Position numbers and translations under genes: made by a program. The notes below the pieces were generated by a model. The model worked only from the letters and a program-made list of their open reading frames with translations. It ran no database searches and was not told where the DNA came from. Below are positions 1 through 10,425 of a DNA stretch of 64,000 bases, in pieces (position 1 is the first letter of the stretch; every line of letters begins with the position of its first letter). Location of the stretch: the NCBI RefSeq assembly GCF_029392095.1, contig NZ_CP113930.1:1178001-1242000 (forward strand), written 5' to 3'. This DNA is from Lactobacillus sp. ESL0700. Its GTDB lineage: Bacteria; Bacillota; Bacilli; Lactobacillales; Lactobacillaceae.

Positions 1-3000
1 CCTCGGCGTTTCCTAGCCACACATCAGTACCGTGTGACAGTCCAGAAATCTGCAATAATTCTGAAAAAGTTGTTGGCTTAGTCTCCTCAAGCATCCCCCG
101 AACAAATCTGGTACCAAATTCTGGTACGCCTAAGGTACCAGTTTCTGATTGAATTTGTTCTGGCTTCACACCCAAAATTTTCGGACTAGAGAACAGCGAC
201 ATGACACCAGGATCATCAGGTGGAATTGTCAATGGGTCAATTCCTGATAAATCCTGCAACATTCTGATCATCGTCGGGTCATCATGCCCCAGAATATCAA
301 ACTTTAAGATATTATCATGAATGGAATGGAAGTCAAAGTGCGTCGTCAACCACGCCGCATTGACATCATCGGCAGGATATTGCACAGGCGTGAAATCATA
401 AATGTCCATATCATCAGGCACAACAACAATTCCCGCGGGGTGCTGTCCAGTTGTTCGTTTAACACCACTGACACCAGCAGCTAATCTGTCAAGCTCGGCA
501 CCACGCAAGTTCAGCTCTTGTTCTTCGTCATAATGCTTAGCATAACCATATGCGGTCTTGTCTGCCACCGTGGCAATTGTCCCAGCCCGATAAGAATTAT
601 CTGGCCCAAACATAACCCGAATAAAGTTATGTGCTACTGGCTGATAGTCACCCGAAAAGTTCAAATCAATATCGGGAACCTTATCACCGTGGAAGCCCAA
701 GAAAGTGGCAAACGGAATATCTTGCCCATCTTTGACTAGTTCAGCACCACATTTTGGACACTTTTCATCAGGCAAGTCATAGCCTGAACCATATTCACCA
801 TTCTCAAAGAACTTAGAATACTTACACTTTGGACAGCGATAATGTGGTGCCAACGGATTAACTTCCGTAATCCCAGACATGGTTGCAACCAAACTTGAAC
901 CAACAGATCCCCGCGAGCCAACTAAGTAGCCATCCTTGTTGGACTTGGCAACTAACCGCTGTGAAATCAAGTAAATAACCGCATAACCATTGGAAATGAT
1001 CGAGTTTAATTCCATTTCTAAACGGTCTTGGACGATTTTTGGCAATGGCTTGCCATAAAGCTCGTAAGCCTTATCGTAAGTCAGCCGCTTCATTTCTTCA
1101 TCGGCATTATCAATGTGCGGTGGGAACAGGCCATCCTTGATTGGTGCGATTTCTTCAGTTGACGCCGCAATTTTATTCGGATTGGTAATGACAATCTCTT
1201 TAGCAGCTTCTTCGCCAAGAAAACTAAAGGCATTAAGCATTTCCTGCGTGGTATAAAAGTGTAAGTCGGGCTGCGTTTTGTTGCGATCAGGATTACTTCG
1301 CTGCGCAGAAATTAAAATTGTGCGGTAAATGGCATCATGCTTTTCAACATAATGGGCATCCCCCGTAGCCACAACCGGCTTATTCAATTCCTTACCCAGC
1401 TTATAAATATTGGTTAAAATTTCTTCTAACTCTGCCTCATCACTAATCAAATGGTCCACAATCATTTGCGCATAATTTGCAGGTGGTTGGACCTCAAGAT
1501 AATCATAAAACTTAGCCTTTTTACGAGCCTCGTCATAACCCTTTTGCATCATGGCTACAAAGACGTCGCCTTGCAAACAGCCAGAGCCATACAATAAGCC
1601 CTCATGATATTGCGCTAAGTCTGACTTAGGTGTTCGCGGTATCCGATAAAAGTCTTTGGTGCTGGCTATTGAAATTAAACGGTACATGTTTTTAAGTCCC
1701 GCCTGATTTTTAGCTAAAATTGTCATGTGCGACGGCCGCGCTCGCTTAAAGACCTGACCATGCGCGGCATAATCATTCATCTTGCCTAGGTCATCTTCAT
1801 CAAACTTGGCGTTAAACGCATCAAGCAGCTTAAACATCAGATAACCTGTCGCTTCGGCATCCTGATTGGCACGGTGGTGATGTTCCAAGACAACATTGTA
1901 CTTTTTAGCTAGCGAATCCAGTGTATGCCGTGTTTGCTCTGGGTGCAACAAGCGCGATACTTCCAGTGTATCGACAACTGGTTGCGTAATCTCTTGAAGA
2001 CCAGCTCTTCTTAGTGCCGCATTAACAAAGCCAACATCGAATTGAACGTTATGCCCACATAAAGGCCGCTCGCCATAAAAATCTTGGAACTGCTTAATAA
2101 CAACAGCTTCATCGTCAGCCGCCCCAACTTGCTCGTCAGTAATCGAGGTTAAATTAATCGTTTGCTCACTTAATGGGTGGTGTGGATTAATGAACTTATC
2201 AAAACGCTCGATGACTTCGCCGTCTTTCATCTTGACAGCACCAATTTCAATAATTGTGTCGTAAACCGATGATAGACCTGTAGTTTCAACGTCAAAAATA
2301 ACAAATTCGCGGTTTTCATAAGTCATTGGCGCCGGATTTAGTACAAGCAGCGCATGATCGTCAATCATGTTGGCTTCAACGCCATAAACAATTTTAATCC
2401 CGTTTTTCTTACCGACATTATAAGCTTCAGGGAATGATTGAACATCGGCGTGGTCAGTGATTGCAATTGCCTTTTGGCCAAACTTTTTAGCAGCAAGAAT
2501 AAAATCTGTTGCCGTATTAGTGGCATCAAGTTGACTCATATTCGTATGCAAATGCAGCTCAACGCGTTTTTCTTCGCCTTGATATTCTTCCGTTCGGCCA
2601 ACATGCTCGACAACTTCAAAACTAGAAATATTAAAGACAACATCGTGCTGCCATTGGTCATCAGCAGCTGAGCCCTGCATTTTAGCCCAAGTACCTGGCT
2701 TTAATTCTGAAACACTCTTGATTTGTTCTTTATCAGAAACAAATTTTTTAAATGAAATTGAATCGCTATAATCTGTAATTTCACCGGTAAAAATAATTGC
2801 GCCGGACTTTAATTCTCGACTCTCAGTATTAAAAATATTACCTTCGATAACGACATTTCTAGTACCATCAACTACATCTTTAATTTGCGTAATTGGCAGA
2901 CTTTCATCAAGCTTACGGTTGCCATAACGGGTCTTCTTAGTTGGATAAGCTTGCGGTTTTGGTTTTTCTTTAGGCGGCGCTGCATTATAAGCTTCCTGCA

Positions 3001-3556
3001 TGCTCTGCTCATGTTGCTCCTGCAATTGCTGCAGACTAGCTAAATTACTTTGCGTGTTTTGTTCGTCAAGCTGCGTTACAAATTTTAGATTAAAGAAACC
3101 AAAGTCACGCATTTCTTCTGCTAATTGATCCAACATTTTTTGTTCAATTAAGCCATCAACCACTAAATTATCAACGGGAATAATCCAACGCCCATCTTCT
3201 TTTTTAGGCTTATGGCTGGAAATGAACTCACGAGCAACTGGCTGCAAAAAGTCCGAATTCTGCACAGCATAATGCCAATAATCTGTTAGATAATCATCAG
3301 CACCATCTTCAGTCCGAACAAAAAGCCGCGTGTTGACAAAAGAAGCAAAACTCGCGTTAATTGCCTTATTCAAAGCCGCATAAGTTTCAAATTTTAGCGG
3401 AGTAGTAAAAAGAACATGGATATCCCACTTATGTTCTTTAGCGTATACATCCACGTTCTCAATTTCACCTTTTTGAAGCAACTCATTATCCGTGAATTGT
3501 TCCGGAAAATGAATTTGCTCCAAAAGATGTAAGAAAAGTTTGTTTTTATCAGTCAC
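1..3556 (-). CDS. polC: DNA polymerase III alpha subunit, PolC type (3' end cut by the window edge)
   Basis: PolC is the main replicative polymerase of low-GC Gram-positives, with its own proofreading exonuclease. About 1185 residues are visible; I estimate about 250 C-terminal residues lie beyond the left edge. In order: N-terminal domain, OB-fold region, PHP domain starting near residue 330 (ELHLHTNMSQLD), then a DEDD exonuclease inserted in the PHP domain near residue 418 (VIFDVETTGL, GHNVQFDVGF), then the rest of PHP. A CPKC...CPKC zinc ribbon near 905-935 is followed by the polymerase motif PDIDLNFSGDYQ near 955. The exonuclease inside PHP separates PolC from DnaE. The start is GTG at 3556, six bases after the proS stop, with a weak TAGGA upstream. 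It is the last visible gene of the uppS-cdsA-rseP-proS-polC cluster. Confidence 0.97.
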   Translation of the reverse strand, partial: MTDKNKLFLHLLEQIHFPEQFTDNELLQKGEIENVDVYAKEHKWDIHVLFTTPLKFETYAALNKAINASFASFVNTRLFVRTEDGADDYLTDYWHYAVQNSDFLQPVAREFISSHKPKKEDGRWIIPVDNLVVDGLIEQKMLDQLAEEMRDFGFFNLKFVTQLDEQNTQSNLASLQQLQEQHEQSMQEAYNAAPPKEKPKPQAYPTKKTRYGNRKLDESLPITQIKDVVDGTRNVVIEGNIFNTESRELKSGAIIFTGEITDYSDSISFKKFVSDKEQIKSVSELKPGTWAKMQGSAADDQWQHDVVFNISSFEVVEHVGRTEEYQGEEKRVELHLHTNMSQLDATNTATDFILAAKKFGQKAIAITDHADVQSFPEAYNVGKKNGIKIVYGVEANMIDDHALLVLNPAPMTYENREFVIFDVETTGLSSVYDTIIEIGAVKMKDGEVIERFDKFINPHHPLSEQTINLTSITDEQVGAADDEAVVIKQFQDFYGERPLCGHNVQFDVGFVNAALRRAGLQEITQPVVDTLEVSRLLHPEQTRHTLDSLAKKYNVVLEHHHRANQDAEATGYLMFKLLDAFNAKFDEDDLGKMNDYAAHGQVFKRARPSHMTILAKNQAGLKNMYRLISIASTKDFYRIPRTPKSDLAQYHEGLLYGSGCLQGDVFVAMMQKGYDEARKKAKFYDYLEVQPPANYAQMIVDHLISDEAELEEILTNIYKLGKELNKPVVATGDAHYVEKHDAIYRTILISAQRSNPDRNKTQPDLHFYTTQEMLNAFSFLGEEAAKEIVITNPNKIAASTEEIAPIKDGLFPPHIDNADEEMKRLTYDKAYELYGKPLPKIVQDRLEMELNSIISNGYAVIYLISQRLVAKSNKDGYLVGSRGSVGSSLVATMSGITEVNPLAPHYRCPKCKYSKFFENGEYGSGYDLPDEKCPKCGAELVKDGQDIPFATFLGFHGDKVPDIDLNFSGDYQPVAHNFIRVMFGPDNSYRAGTIATVADKTAYGYAKHYDEEQELNLRGAELDRLAAGVSGVKRTTGQHPAGIVVVPDDMDIYDFTPVQYPADDVNAAWLTTHFDFHSIHDNILKFDILGHDDPTMIRMLQDLSGIDPLTIPPDDPGVMSLFSSPKILGVKPEQIQSETGTLGVPEFGTRFVRGMLEETKPTTFSELLQISGLSHGTDVWLGNAE

Positions 3557-3562
3557 GAAAAA

Positions 3563-5263
3563 TTATCCTAACTCTTTATTTACAAAACTATCTAATTCAG
3601 CAACTGTAATTTCACTAGCCTTGTCATCAGTTGGGCGTTTAACTTCAACGATGCCTTCACTAGCCTTTTTACCAATCGTAATTCGAATTGGTGCACCAAC
3701 CAAATCGGCATCGGCAAATTTAACACCAGCACGTTCATTACGGTCATCATATAAAACATCGTAATTAGCACTGTACTTTTGCTCTAATTCTTCAGCTAGC
3801 TTGGTTTGAGCATCGTCCTTCATCTTCATTTGGACAATGTGCACTGCAAATGGCGCAATTTCTTTAGGCCAAGCAATCCCAAACTTAGTTGCGTGTTGCT
3901 CAACAGCTGCTGATAACATTCTAGTGACACCAATTCCGTATGAACCCATGATTACCGGTTGAGTTTTACCATTTTGATCTAAGAAATCAGCACCCATGGT
4001 CTCAGTGTAGTATGTACCAAGCTTGAAAATGTGTCCGACTTCAATTGAGGTTGTGAATTTTAATGGTAAATGGTCAACTGGGTCTGGTTCGCCTTCATTA
4101 GCAACCCGAATATCACCAAATTGCTCAACTTTAAAGTCACGATCAAGGTTAGCGTTCTTCAATTGGTAACCGGTCTTATTGGCACCAACAACGACATTGT
4201 AAAGACCCTTGACTGTATTATCAGCAACGATCTTATCAGCCCAATCAGCCTTAACTGGACCAACGCCGCCTTTAGCAGCACCAGTGATTGCTTGCAATTC
4301 TTCGTCAGTTGCCACTCTCAATGAATCAGCATCAAGTAAATGAGTCAATTTGATTTCATTTACTTCCTTATCGCCGCGAATTAAAACTAGCACGTGCTCT
4401 TTTTCATCAACAATATAAAGAACACTCTTGACAATTCTAGTAGCTGGTACATTCATAAAGTCAACTAAGTCAGCAATTGTTTCCTGATCAGGAGTTGCAA
4501 CTTCAGTAAGTGCTTGTAATTCTTCTGGTTCTTGCTTAAATGTGTCGTCACTCACTGCCATTTCAAGGTTAGCTGAATAAGTGCCAGTTTCATTAGTTGC
4601 AATCGTATCTTCACCAATTGCAGCTGGTGCTTGAAATTCAGTTGAATTTTTACCACCCATTGTGCCTGAGTCAGCGATTACTGGGTTTACTTGAACGCCA
4701 CAACGACGATAAATTGCTTCAAAAGCACGTTTTTCATCATCAAATTGTTCATCAAGTTGGTCTCGTGTTGCCGCAAAGCTGTATGCATCAAGCATGATAA
4801 ACTCACGTCCGCGTAAAAGACCAAATCGTGGTCGGTTTTCATCACGGTACTTAGTTTGAATTTGGTACAGTGCGATTGGCATCTGCTTGTAACTCTTGAT
4901 ATTTTTAGCGACAATCTCAGTAAAAGTTTCCTCGTGAGTTGGCCCCAAAATACTTTCACGACCATGACGATCCTTTAGACGGAACATTTCTGGGCCATAC
5001 TTTTGCAAACGACCAGATTCTTCCCAGAGTGAAGCCGGCAGAAAATGTGGCATTGACATTTCTGGCACGTTAATCTTGGCCATTTCTTCTTCCATAATGT
5101 TTTCAGCCTTACGCAAAACGCGGTAGCCTAGTGGCAAATACGCATAAACTCCAGCTGTAACTTGGCGAATATAACCACCACGCAACATTAACTGATGACT
5201 TTTAGCCACAGCATCAGAAGGTGCCTCTTTCAATGTCGGCATAAATAATTTAGATTGACGCAT
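3563..5263 (-). CDS. proS: Prolyl-tRNA synthetase, bacterial type with editing domain
   Basis: Charges tRNA-Pro with proline in the cytoplasm. The 566 residues fit the bacterial ProS length. Class II motifs are visible: GPTHEE at residues 107-112, motif 2 RDENRPRFGLLRGRE at about 140-154, and motif 3 with GSYGIGVTR near 445. Between motifs 2 and 3 lies a long insertion (about 230-400), the position of the YbaK-like cis-editing domain that clears Ala-tRNA-Pro. The C-terminal part is an anticodon-binding domain. The start ATG follows GGGAG. It lies between rseP (30 bases upstream) and polC (6 bases downstream), the usual Bacillus/Lactobacillus order, so co-transcription is likely. Confidence 0.98.
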   Translation of the reverse strand: MRQSKLFMPTLKEAPSDAVAKSHQLMLRGGYIRQVTAGVYAYLPLGYRVLRKAENIMEEEMAKINVPEMSMPHFLPASLWEESGRLQKYGPEMFRLKDRHGRESILGPTHEETFTEIVAKNIKSYKQMPIALYQIQTKYRDENRPRFGLLRGREFIMLDAYSFAATRDQLDEQFDDEKRAFEAIYRRCGVQVNPVIADSGTMGGKNSTEFQAPAAIGEDTIATNETGTYSANLEMAVSDDTFKQEPEELQALTEVATPDQETIADLVDFMNVPATRIVKSVLYIVDEKEHVLVLIRGDKEVNEIKLTHLLDADSLRVATDEELQAITGAAKGGVGPVKADWADKIVADNTVKGLYNVVVGANKTGYQLKNANLDRDFKVEQFGDIRVANEGEPDPVDHLPLKFTTSIEVGHIFKLGTYYTETMGADFLDQNGKTQPVIMGSYGIGVTRMLSAAVEQHATKFGIAWPKEIAPFAVHIVQMKMKDDAQTKLAEELEQKYSANYDVLYDDRNERAGVKFADADLVGAPIRITIGKKASEGIVEVKRPTDDKASEITVAELDSFVNKELG

Positions 5264-5293
5264 TAATTTTCTCCCAAGAAAAATAAAAATTTT

Positions 5294-6550
5294 CTATTTA
5301 ATAAAGTAACGATAAATATCATTACCAGTAACTGCAATAATTAGAACTAACAATAAGCCAAAACCAATCAGTTCAACCATTGCTTCGTGATCCTCAGAAA
5401 TTGGCTTTCTGCGGATAATTTCAATAATGTTAAGCAAGAATTTACCACCATCAAGGCCGGGGATTGGAATTAGATTGACAATTCCCAAATTGATTGAAAT
5501 CATTGCTAAAAAGGCAAGAATATAGGAAAAGCCCATTTTTGAAACCTGTGAAGTTTCCGAATAAATACCAACTGGACCAGATAATTTATTTAAACTGAAA
5601 TGTCTAAATAATCCGCCAACAGCATTAAAAATCAAACCCGTGGTAGAAACAGCAGTATCCCAGCCGCGCTTAAATTTTACATTAGCGCGTTCATCACTAC
5701 GGGCCAAAATTCCAATTTGGTAACTCGTTTGTCCCTGCTGCTTTACTGCTTTCGGTTTCACCTTGACAGTTTCTTTTTGACCATTTTTAAGTAAAGTAAT
5801 GGCAATCGTCTTACCTTTACTCTGATCTACTTGTGTTGCAAGATCGTCAAAAGAGGTCGTTTGGTGGCCATTAATCGCAATAAATTTTGAACCTGGCTCA
5901 ATCTTGGCAATCTGCGCAGGTGATCCCGGTGTAACTTGACCAACAGTAGTAGTCGCTGGACCAGGAACTGTAAATGTCCAGATCAAAAAAACGACAAATC
6001 CCAAAATAATATTCATTAACGGTCCAGCAATGTTAGTAGCTAATTTTTGCCAAACATTTGCTTGCTGAAATTGGGTATCACGCGGGGCAATTACTAACTC
6101 AGTCTTAGATTGGTCAATTATCGTCGCATCATGGTTAACGCGATACGTAACTTGTTTTTCTTCATCGCCATTTTCGTATCCAGTGATGAACAACTCATCA
6201 ACTAAGTCAGACTTAGTTACTTGAACGGGAACGCCTTCAAGCGGAATATCAGATTCTGAAGCGTCGATTTTAACAACTTCATTTCGATCATTCAACTGCA
6301 AGATAACCGTCATCCCAGGATCTAATTTGGTTTCATCATCTTTACTTGCTAACCGCACATAGCCGCCTAATGGCAACCACCGAATTGTATAAGTAGTCGG
6401 ATTACGCCGCACTTGAAAAAGCTTCGGTCCCATTCCAATTGAAAATTCTCGCACTAAAATACCGCATTTTTTAGCAACAATAAAGTGCCCAAATTCGTGA
6501 ACAAAGACAAGAATGCCAAATACGACTAAAAAGATTAGTATGCCCTTCAA
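5294..6550 (-). CDS. rseP: RIP zinc metalloprotease RseP (RasP/YluC)
   Basis: Membrane-embedded site-2 protease that cuts substrates inside the bilayer, such as anti-sigma factors and leftover signal peptides. The protein has 418 residues. The zinc site HEFGH is at residues 18-22 in the first membrane helix. A second metal-ligand motif LIPIPGLDGGKF lies near 360-371. A PDZ region (about 200-280, with TPGSPAQIAKIEPGSKF) sits between the helices. A hydrophilic insert between residues 70 and 160 carries many charged residues. The gene starts 11 bases after cdsA and is followed by proS, the standard order. The family assignment is firm; the substrates in this organism are unknown. Confidence 0.96.
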   Translation of the reverse strand: MKGILIFLVVFGILVFVHEFGHFIVAKKCGILVREFSIGMGPKLFQVRRNPTTYTIRWLPLGGYVRLASKDDETKLDPGMTVILQLNDRNEVVKIDASESDIPLEGVPVQVTKSDLVDELFITGYENGDEEKQVTYRVNHDATIIDQSKTELVIAPRDTQFQQANVWQKLATNIAGPLMNIILGFVVFLIWTFTVPGPATTTVGQVTPGSPAQIAKIEPGSKFIAINGHQTTSFDDLATQVDQSKGKTIAITLLKNGQKETVKVKPKAVKQQGQTSYQIGILARSDERANVKFKRGWDTAVSTTGLIFNAVGGLFRHFSLNKLSGPVGIYSETSQVSKMGFSYILAFLAMISINLGIVNLIPIPGLDGGKFLLNIIEIIRRKPISEDHEAMVELIGFGLLLVLIIAVTGNDIYRYFIK

Positions 6551-6560
6551 TAGAATTCTC

Positions 6561-7358
6561 CTAGTGCATAATTCCTAACAAGGCAGCAACTACTGGTAAT
6601 ACAAATAGCATACTGTCGAACCGGTCCAAGATACCACCATGTCCCGGCAAGATTTTACCAGAATCCTTTACACCGTAGTAGCGTTTATATGCAGATTCCA
6701 CTAAGTCGCCCATTTGCCCAACAATTGAAAGGAAAAAGGCAATGATAATCATTTGCATTTGTGGGTAACCTACTTGAACGCAGTACACGTAAATTGCTGC
6801 GCAAATAACGGCGCAAATTGTGCCCCCAATTGAACCTTCCCAGGTCTTATTAGGACTAATTACTGGCCATAACTTATGCTTACCAATCTGGCGGCCAATC
6901 ATGTACGCACCAGTATCAGTTAACCACACAACAACAAAGACGTAGCACAAAAGCGCCAAACCGTTATTGCTGTTTCTAATGGCTGCCATATAGTGAAAAC
7001 CAGTTCCAATATATAATGATGACAAGGTGTAGACACCAACATCATCAAAGGTCGTTTTATTCTTTGATAAAACTGTCCATGTCAGCATTAGCATAATAAT
7101 AGCAAAGTACATGCCATACTTAGACCAGTGCCAAGGCATCCCCTTAATGAAAGAATCTGGAACTGCCCAAATAATTGTTGCTAATAGTGCCAATAAGAAA
7201 TTAATCGACACTAAAATTTGTTTCTTCATCAGGAAGATTTCACTGATGCCAACTGCCGCAAAAGCCACAGTCAACCAATCCATCCAAAGACCGCCAACAT
7301 AAACAATAGGAATAAATAAAATTAAAGCAATAACTGCTGTAATAACACGTTGTTTCAT
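6561..7358 (-). CDS. cdsA: Phosphatidate cytidylyltransferase (CDP-diacylglycerol synthase)
   Basis: Makes CDP-diacylglycerol from CTP and phosphatidic acid, the branch point to phosphatidylglycerol and cardiolipin. The 265 residues are mostly hydrophobic with about eight membrane segments. The conserved SPNKTWEGSIGG motif lies near residue 166. The C-terminal CdsA signature region follows, with KDSGKILPGHGGILDRFDS including the metal-binding acidic residues. It sits 9 bases downstream of uppS and just upstream of rseP, the usual arrangement linking isoprenoid carrier and phospholipid synthesis. Confidence 0.97.
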   Translation of the reverse strand: MKQRVITAVIALILFIPIVYVGGLWMDWLTVAFAAVGISEIFLMKKQILVSINFLLALLATIIWAVPDSFIKGMPWHWSKYGMYFAIIMLMLTWTVLSKNKTTFDDVGVYTLSSLYIGTGFHYMAAIRNSNNGLALLCYVFVVVWLTDTGAYMIGRQIGKHKLWPVISPNKTWEGSIGGTICAVICAAIYVYCVQVGYPQMQMIIIAFFLSIVGQMGDLVESAYKRYYGVKDSGKILPGHGGILDRFDSMLFVLPVVAALLGIMH

Positions 7359-7367
7359 ATAAACTAC

Positions 7368-8099
7368 CTAACTATCTGATTCATCAACCTTGCCAAAACG
7401 GCGGTGACGATTTTGAAACTCACTTACGAATTTTTGCAGGTCGGCTTCATTGAAGTCAGGCCAATTTTTAGGGCTAAATGCCAATTCAGAATAAGCCAAT
7501 TGCCAGAGCAAAAAATTAGAAATTCGTTGCTCACCTGAAGTCCTAATTAGTAAATCAGGATCACGAAAAGCACCGAATTTTGCCGTCATTAACCGCTCTG
7601 AAATCATTTCTTCATCAATTTGCTCGCTAGAAATCGCGCCACTTTCAATCATGCCGCCCAATTCCTTAACAGCTGAAGTAATTTCGCTGCGTGAGCCGTA
7701 ATTAAACGCAAAGTTCAAGATTAAGCCAGTATTATTGGCGGTTTCTGCCATTGCTCGCTGAACAACATTATAAGTTTTAGGTGGCAATTCATCTAAATAA
7801 CCCATGATGTTCACTTTAACATTATTCGCCATTAACGTCGGCATAAATTTGTCAAAAAAGCGAACTGGCAAATTCATCAAATAAGCAACTTCTTCTTTTG
7901 GTCGGGCCCAATTTTCAGTTGAAAATGCGTAAAGCGACAAAATTTTAATCCCTAGCTTATCGGCAGCTAACGTAATTCGCTCAACATTATTCATCCCCTC
8001 ATGATGACCAGCAACACGTGGCTTGCCTTGGCGACGTGCCCAGCGACCGTTACCATCCATGATAATTGCAAGATGATTTAATTGATTTTTTTCTGCCAT
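7368..8099 (-). CDS. uppS: Isoprenyl transferase / undecaprenyl diphosphate synthase
   Basis: cis-Prenyltransferase that extends farnesyl diphosphate with isopentenyl units to undecaprenyl diphosphate, the lipid carrier for cell-wall polymers. The 243 residues match the family. The catalytic region [10 protein letters not shown] places the conserved Asp at residue 15. Other family motifs are [12 protein letters not shown] near 66, NFAFNYGSR, and the C-terminal [19 protein letters not shown]. The gene begins 7 bases after frr and precedes cdsA, the common frr-uppS-cdsA order. Confidence 0.98.
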   Translation of the reverse strand: MAEKNQLNHLAIIMDGNGRWARRQGKPRVAGHHEGMNNVERITLAADKLGIKILSLYAFSTENWARPKEEVAYLMNLPVRFFDKFMPTLMANNVKVNIMGYLDELPPKTYNVVQRAMAETANNTGLILNFAFNYGSRSEITSAVKELGGMIESGAISSEQIDEEMISERLMTAKFGAFRDPDLLIRTSGEQRISNFLLWQLAYSELAFSPKNWPDFNEADLQKFVSEFQNRHRRFGKVDESDS

Positions 8100-8106
8100 T
8101 CTGCCA

Positions 8107-8664
8107 TTAACCTTTAGTAATTTCAGTCCGCTTTTTGTCAGCTACTTCATCAATCTTCTTGGTTGCATTATCAGTGGCTTTTTGAACTTGCTTTTCTAAA
8201 TTACGTTGCTCGTCTTCGGTAATTTCATCGTCTTTTTGTTGCTTTTTGAGGCTATTCATTGCATCCCGGCGAACATTTCTAACCGCAATTTTAGCTTCTT
8301 CAGCTAACTTATTAACTTGCTTAGCAATTTCTTGACGTCTTTCACCAGTTAATTGTGGAATGACTAATCTAATCACCTTACCGTCATTGGCTGGAGTTAG
8401 ACCTAAGTTGGAAGCAAGCAAAGCATGCTCAATATTATCTAAACTGCTTTGGTCATATGGTGTAATTAACAAAACGCGTGGTTCTGGGATAGTTACACTC
8501 GACATTTGTGTCAGCGGAGTTGGTGCACCATAATAGTCAACCTTAACATTTTCTAAAATTGCAGCGTTAGCAACACCAGCTCGAATTGAACCAAGATTTT
8601 TTTGGAAAACCGTAATTGATTTGTCCATATTTTCTTGGGCTTTTTTGATTGTTTCGTTATTCAT
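8107..8664 (-). CDS. frr: Ribosome recycling factor
   Basis: Acts with EF-G to split the post-termination ribosome. The 185 residues match the family exactly. The coiled three-helix domain and the motifs [20 protein letters not shown] and [21 protein letters not shown] are visible. Its ATG shares one base with the stop of pyrH (TAATG), so the two are probably translationally coupled. It is followed by uppS. Confidence 0.98.
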   Translation of the reverse strand: MNNETIKKAQENMDKSITVFQKNLGSIRAGVANAAILENVKVDYYGAPTPLTQMSSVTIPEPRVLLITPYDQSSLDNIEHALLASNLGLTPANDGKVIRLVIPQLTGERRQEIAKQVNKLAEEAKIAVRNVRRDAMNSLKKQQKDDEITEDEQRNLEKQVQKATDNATKKIDEVADKKRTEITKG

Positions 8665-9389
8665 TATTTACCACCTTCAATAACAGTACCAATTGGTTCA
8701 CCCATGACTGCCTTCTTAATATTACCTTCAGTATTAACGTTAAACACAATAAGCGGTATGTTCGTATCCATTGAAAGCGAGCTTGCTGTCCGATCCATTA
8801 CTTTTAAATCTTTGGCAATTAAATCAAGCTGCGTTAATTCCTGATACTTCTTAGCATTAGGGTCAAGCTTTGGATCAGCAGAGTAAACTCCGTCAACACC
8901 ATTTTTAGCCATTAAAATAACGTCAGCATTGATTTCAGCAGCACGCAATGCAGCTGTTGTATCAGTTGAAAAGTATGGGTTACCTGTTCCACCACCCATA
9001 ATTACAACCCGGCCTTTTTCCAAGTGCCGAATTGCCTTTCTTCTGATATACGGCTCAGCAATTTGCCGCATTTCAATTGAGGTCTGTAATCTGGTTGGCA
9101 CGCCAACATGTTCTAAACCATCTTGAAGAGCTAAACCATTCATAATGGTTGCAAGCATTCCCATATAATCAGCTTGTGAACGTTCCATGCCTAGTTTTTC
9201 ACCAGTTTCACCGCGCCACATATTACCGCCACCGCAGACAATACCAATATCAACGCCTAAATCGTGAACTGATTTGATTTCTTGAGCCAAATGACCGATA
9301 ACTGTAGGGTCAATTCCTGTCCCCTTATCACCAGCGAGAGCTTCACCGGAAATTTTCAAAATAACACGCTTATATTTAACTTTAGTCAT
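8664..9389 (-). CDS. pyrH: Uridylate (UMP) kinase
   Basis: Phosphorylates UMP to UDP for pyrimidine nucleotide synthesis. The gene codes for 241 residues of the amino-acid-kinase fold. Recognisable parts are [13 protein letters not shown] at the N-terminus, the glycine-rich CGGGNMWRG, and [18 protein letters not shown] chose the ATG at 9389 (MTKVKYK), which has a strong GAGGAGG seven bases upstream. The frame is open further upstream to 9461, but that extension would run over the ribosome binding site and the promoter. A terminator behind tsf separates it from rpsB-tsf. It ends in a one-base overlap with frr. Confidence 0.97.
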   Translation of the reverse strand: MTKVKYKRVILKISGEALAGDKGTGIDPTVIGHLAQEIKSVHDLGVDIGIVCGGGNMWRGETGEKLGMERSQADYMGMLATIMNGLALQDGLEHVGVPTRLQTSIEMRQIAEPYIRRKAIRHLEKGRVVIMGGGTGNPYFSTDTTAALRAAEINADVILMAKNGVDGVYSADPKLDPNAKKYQELTQLDLIAKDLKVMDRTASSLSMDTNIPLIVFNVNTEGNIKKAVMGEPIGTVIEGGK

Positions 9390-9420
9390 AGTGACCTCCT
9401 CATCATCTAAATATTTTACC

Positions 9421-9449
9421 ATATTAAGCATTAAATTGTCCGACCACAA
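9421..9449 (-). promoter_or_regulatory. Probable sigma-A promoter of pyrH-frr
   Basis: On the minus strand TTGTGG (9449-9444), 17 bases, then TATTAA-side hexamer TAATAT (9426-9421). It lies between the tsf terminator and the pyrH ribosome binding site, where a promoter is required. Confidence 0.5.
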
Positions 9450-9473
9450 AATAAAAGACAACGATTTTATCCA

Positions 9474-9507
9474 GAAAAAAAGAGAAGGTTGTTACCCTCT
9501 CTTTTTA
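9474..9507 (-). terminator. Intrinsic terminator after tsf
   Basis: On the minus strand, a hairpin with arms AAAGAGAGGGTAAC / GTTACC-type complement and small mismatches, ending in a T-run, directly follows the tsf stop. It closes the rpsB-tsf unit before pyrH. Confidence 0.8.
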
Positions 9508-9520
9508 ATTAACAAATAAA

Positions 9521-10396
9521 TTACTTCATTTGTTCTTTTACTTCAGCAGCAAAGTCTTCTTGCTTCTTTTCAATACCTTCGCCAACTTCGTAACGGGTAT
9601 AACCAACAACTTCACAGCCTTCTGACTTAGCATATTCAGCAACAGTCTTATCAGAATCCTTAACGTATGGTTGGTCAACTAAACAAATTTCACTTAAGTA
9701 CTTGTTTACACGACCTTCAACGATCTTAGGAATAATCTTAGCAGGCTTGCCTTCATTTTCAGTTTCCTTAGTGAAGACATCTTTTTGCCGGTCAAAATCA
9801 GCCTTTGGTACAGAATCCTTGTTTAAGTATTCTGGATTAATTGCAGCTACGTGCATTGCAATGTTCTTAGCTGCTTCTTCGCTGTCACCCTTTAAGGTAA
9901 CAAGAGCAACAATTGAACCACCGTTATGCTTGTAAGCACCAAATACTTCATCATCGTTCTTAGTTACTAAGTCGAATCTTCTCAAAGTAATCTTTTCACC
10001 GATAACAGCAGTCAAGTTGGTGATTTCTTCACCAATTGTTGAGTCACCCATTGGAGCCTTTAATGCTTCTTCAACATTAGCAGGCTTAGCAGCAAGAATT
10101 GCTTTAGTAACATCGTCAACTAATTTAACGAACTTGTCATTTGAAGAAACAAAGTCAGTTTCTGAATTGATTTCAACTAAAGCAGCAGTGTTGTCGTTAA
10201 ATGCATATTCAGCTAAACCTTCAGCAGCAATTCTGCCGGACTTCTTAGCAGCCTTAGCAACACCGTTTTCTCTTAAAATATCGATTGCCTTTTCAATGTC
10301 TCCATCAGCCTTTACTAAAGCCTTCTTGGAGTCCATCATACCAGCACCGGTACGATCACGTAATTCTTTAACTTGCTTAGCAGTAATATTTGCCAT
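9521..10396 (-). CDS. tsf: Elongation factor Ts
   Basis: Guanine nucleotide exchange factor that recharges EF-Tu with GTP. The protein has 291 residues, close to the B. subtilis protein. The N-terminal UBA-like helix bundle has the signature ELRDRTGAGMMDSKKAL. The core signature NSETDFVSSNDKFV lies near residue 80. The start ATG follows AGGAGG. It is 29 bases downstream of rpsB, the universal pair, and is closed by a terminator. Confidence 0.98.
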   Translation of the reverse strand: MANITAKQVKELRDRTGAGMMDSKKALVKADGDIEKAIDILRENGVAKAAKKSGRIAAEGLAEYAFNDNTAALVEINSETDFVSSNDKFVKLVDDVTKAILAAKPANVEEALKAPMGDSTIGEEITNLTAVIGEKITLRRFDLVTKNDDEVFGAYKHNGGSIVALVTLKGDSEEAAKNIAMHVAAINPEYLNKDSVPKADFDRQKDVFTKETENEGKPAKIIPKIVEGRVNKYLSEICLVDQPYVKDSDKTVAEYAKSEGCEVVGYTRYEVGEGIEKKQEDFAAEVKEQMK

Positions 10397-10425
10397 TGAT
10401 GTGTCCTCCTAGTTAGAAACAGTAA

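Noticed and set aside
9390..9461. Upstream extension of pyrH to 9461
   Set aside because: It runs through the GAGGAGG and the promoter. ATG 9389 begins the normal UMP kinase N-terminus.
10017..10412. 131-codon open frame on the plus strand
   Set aside because: Antisense to tsf; Ser/Ala-rich shadow of the highly biased EF-Ts codons.
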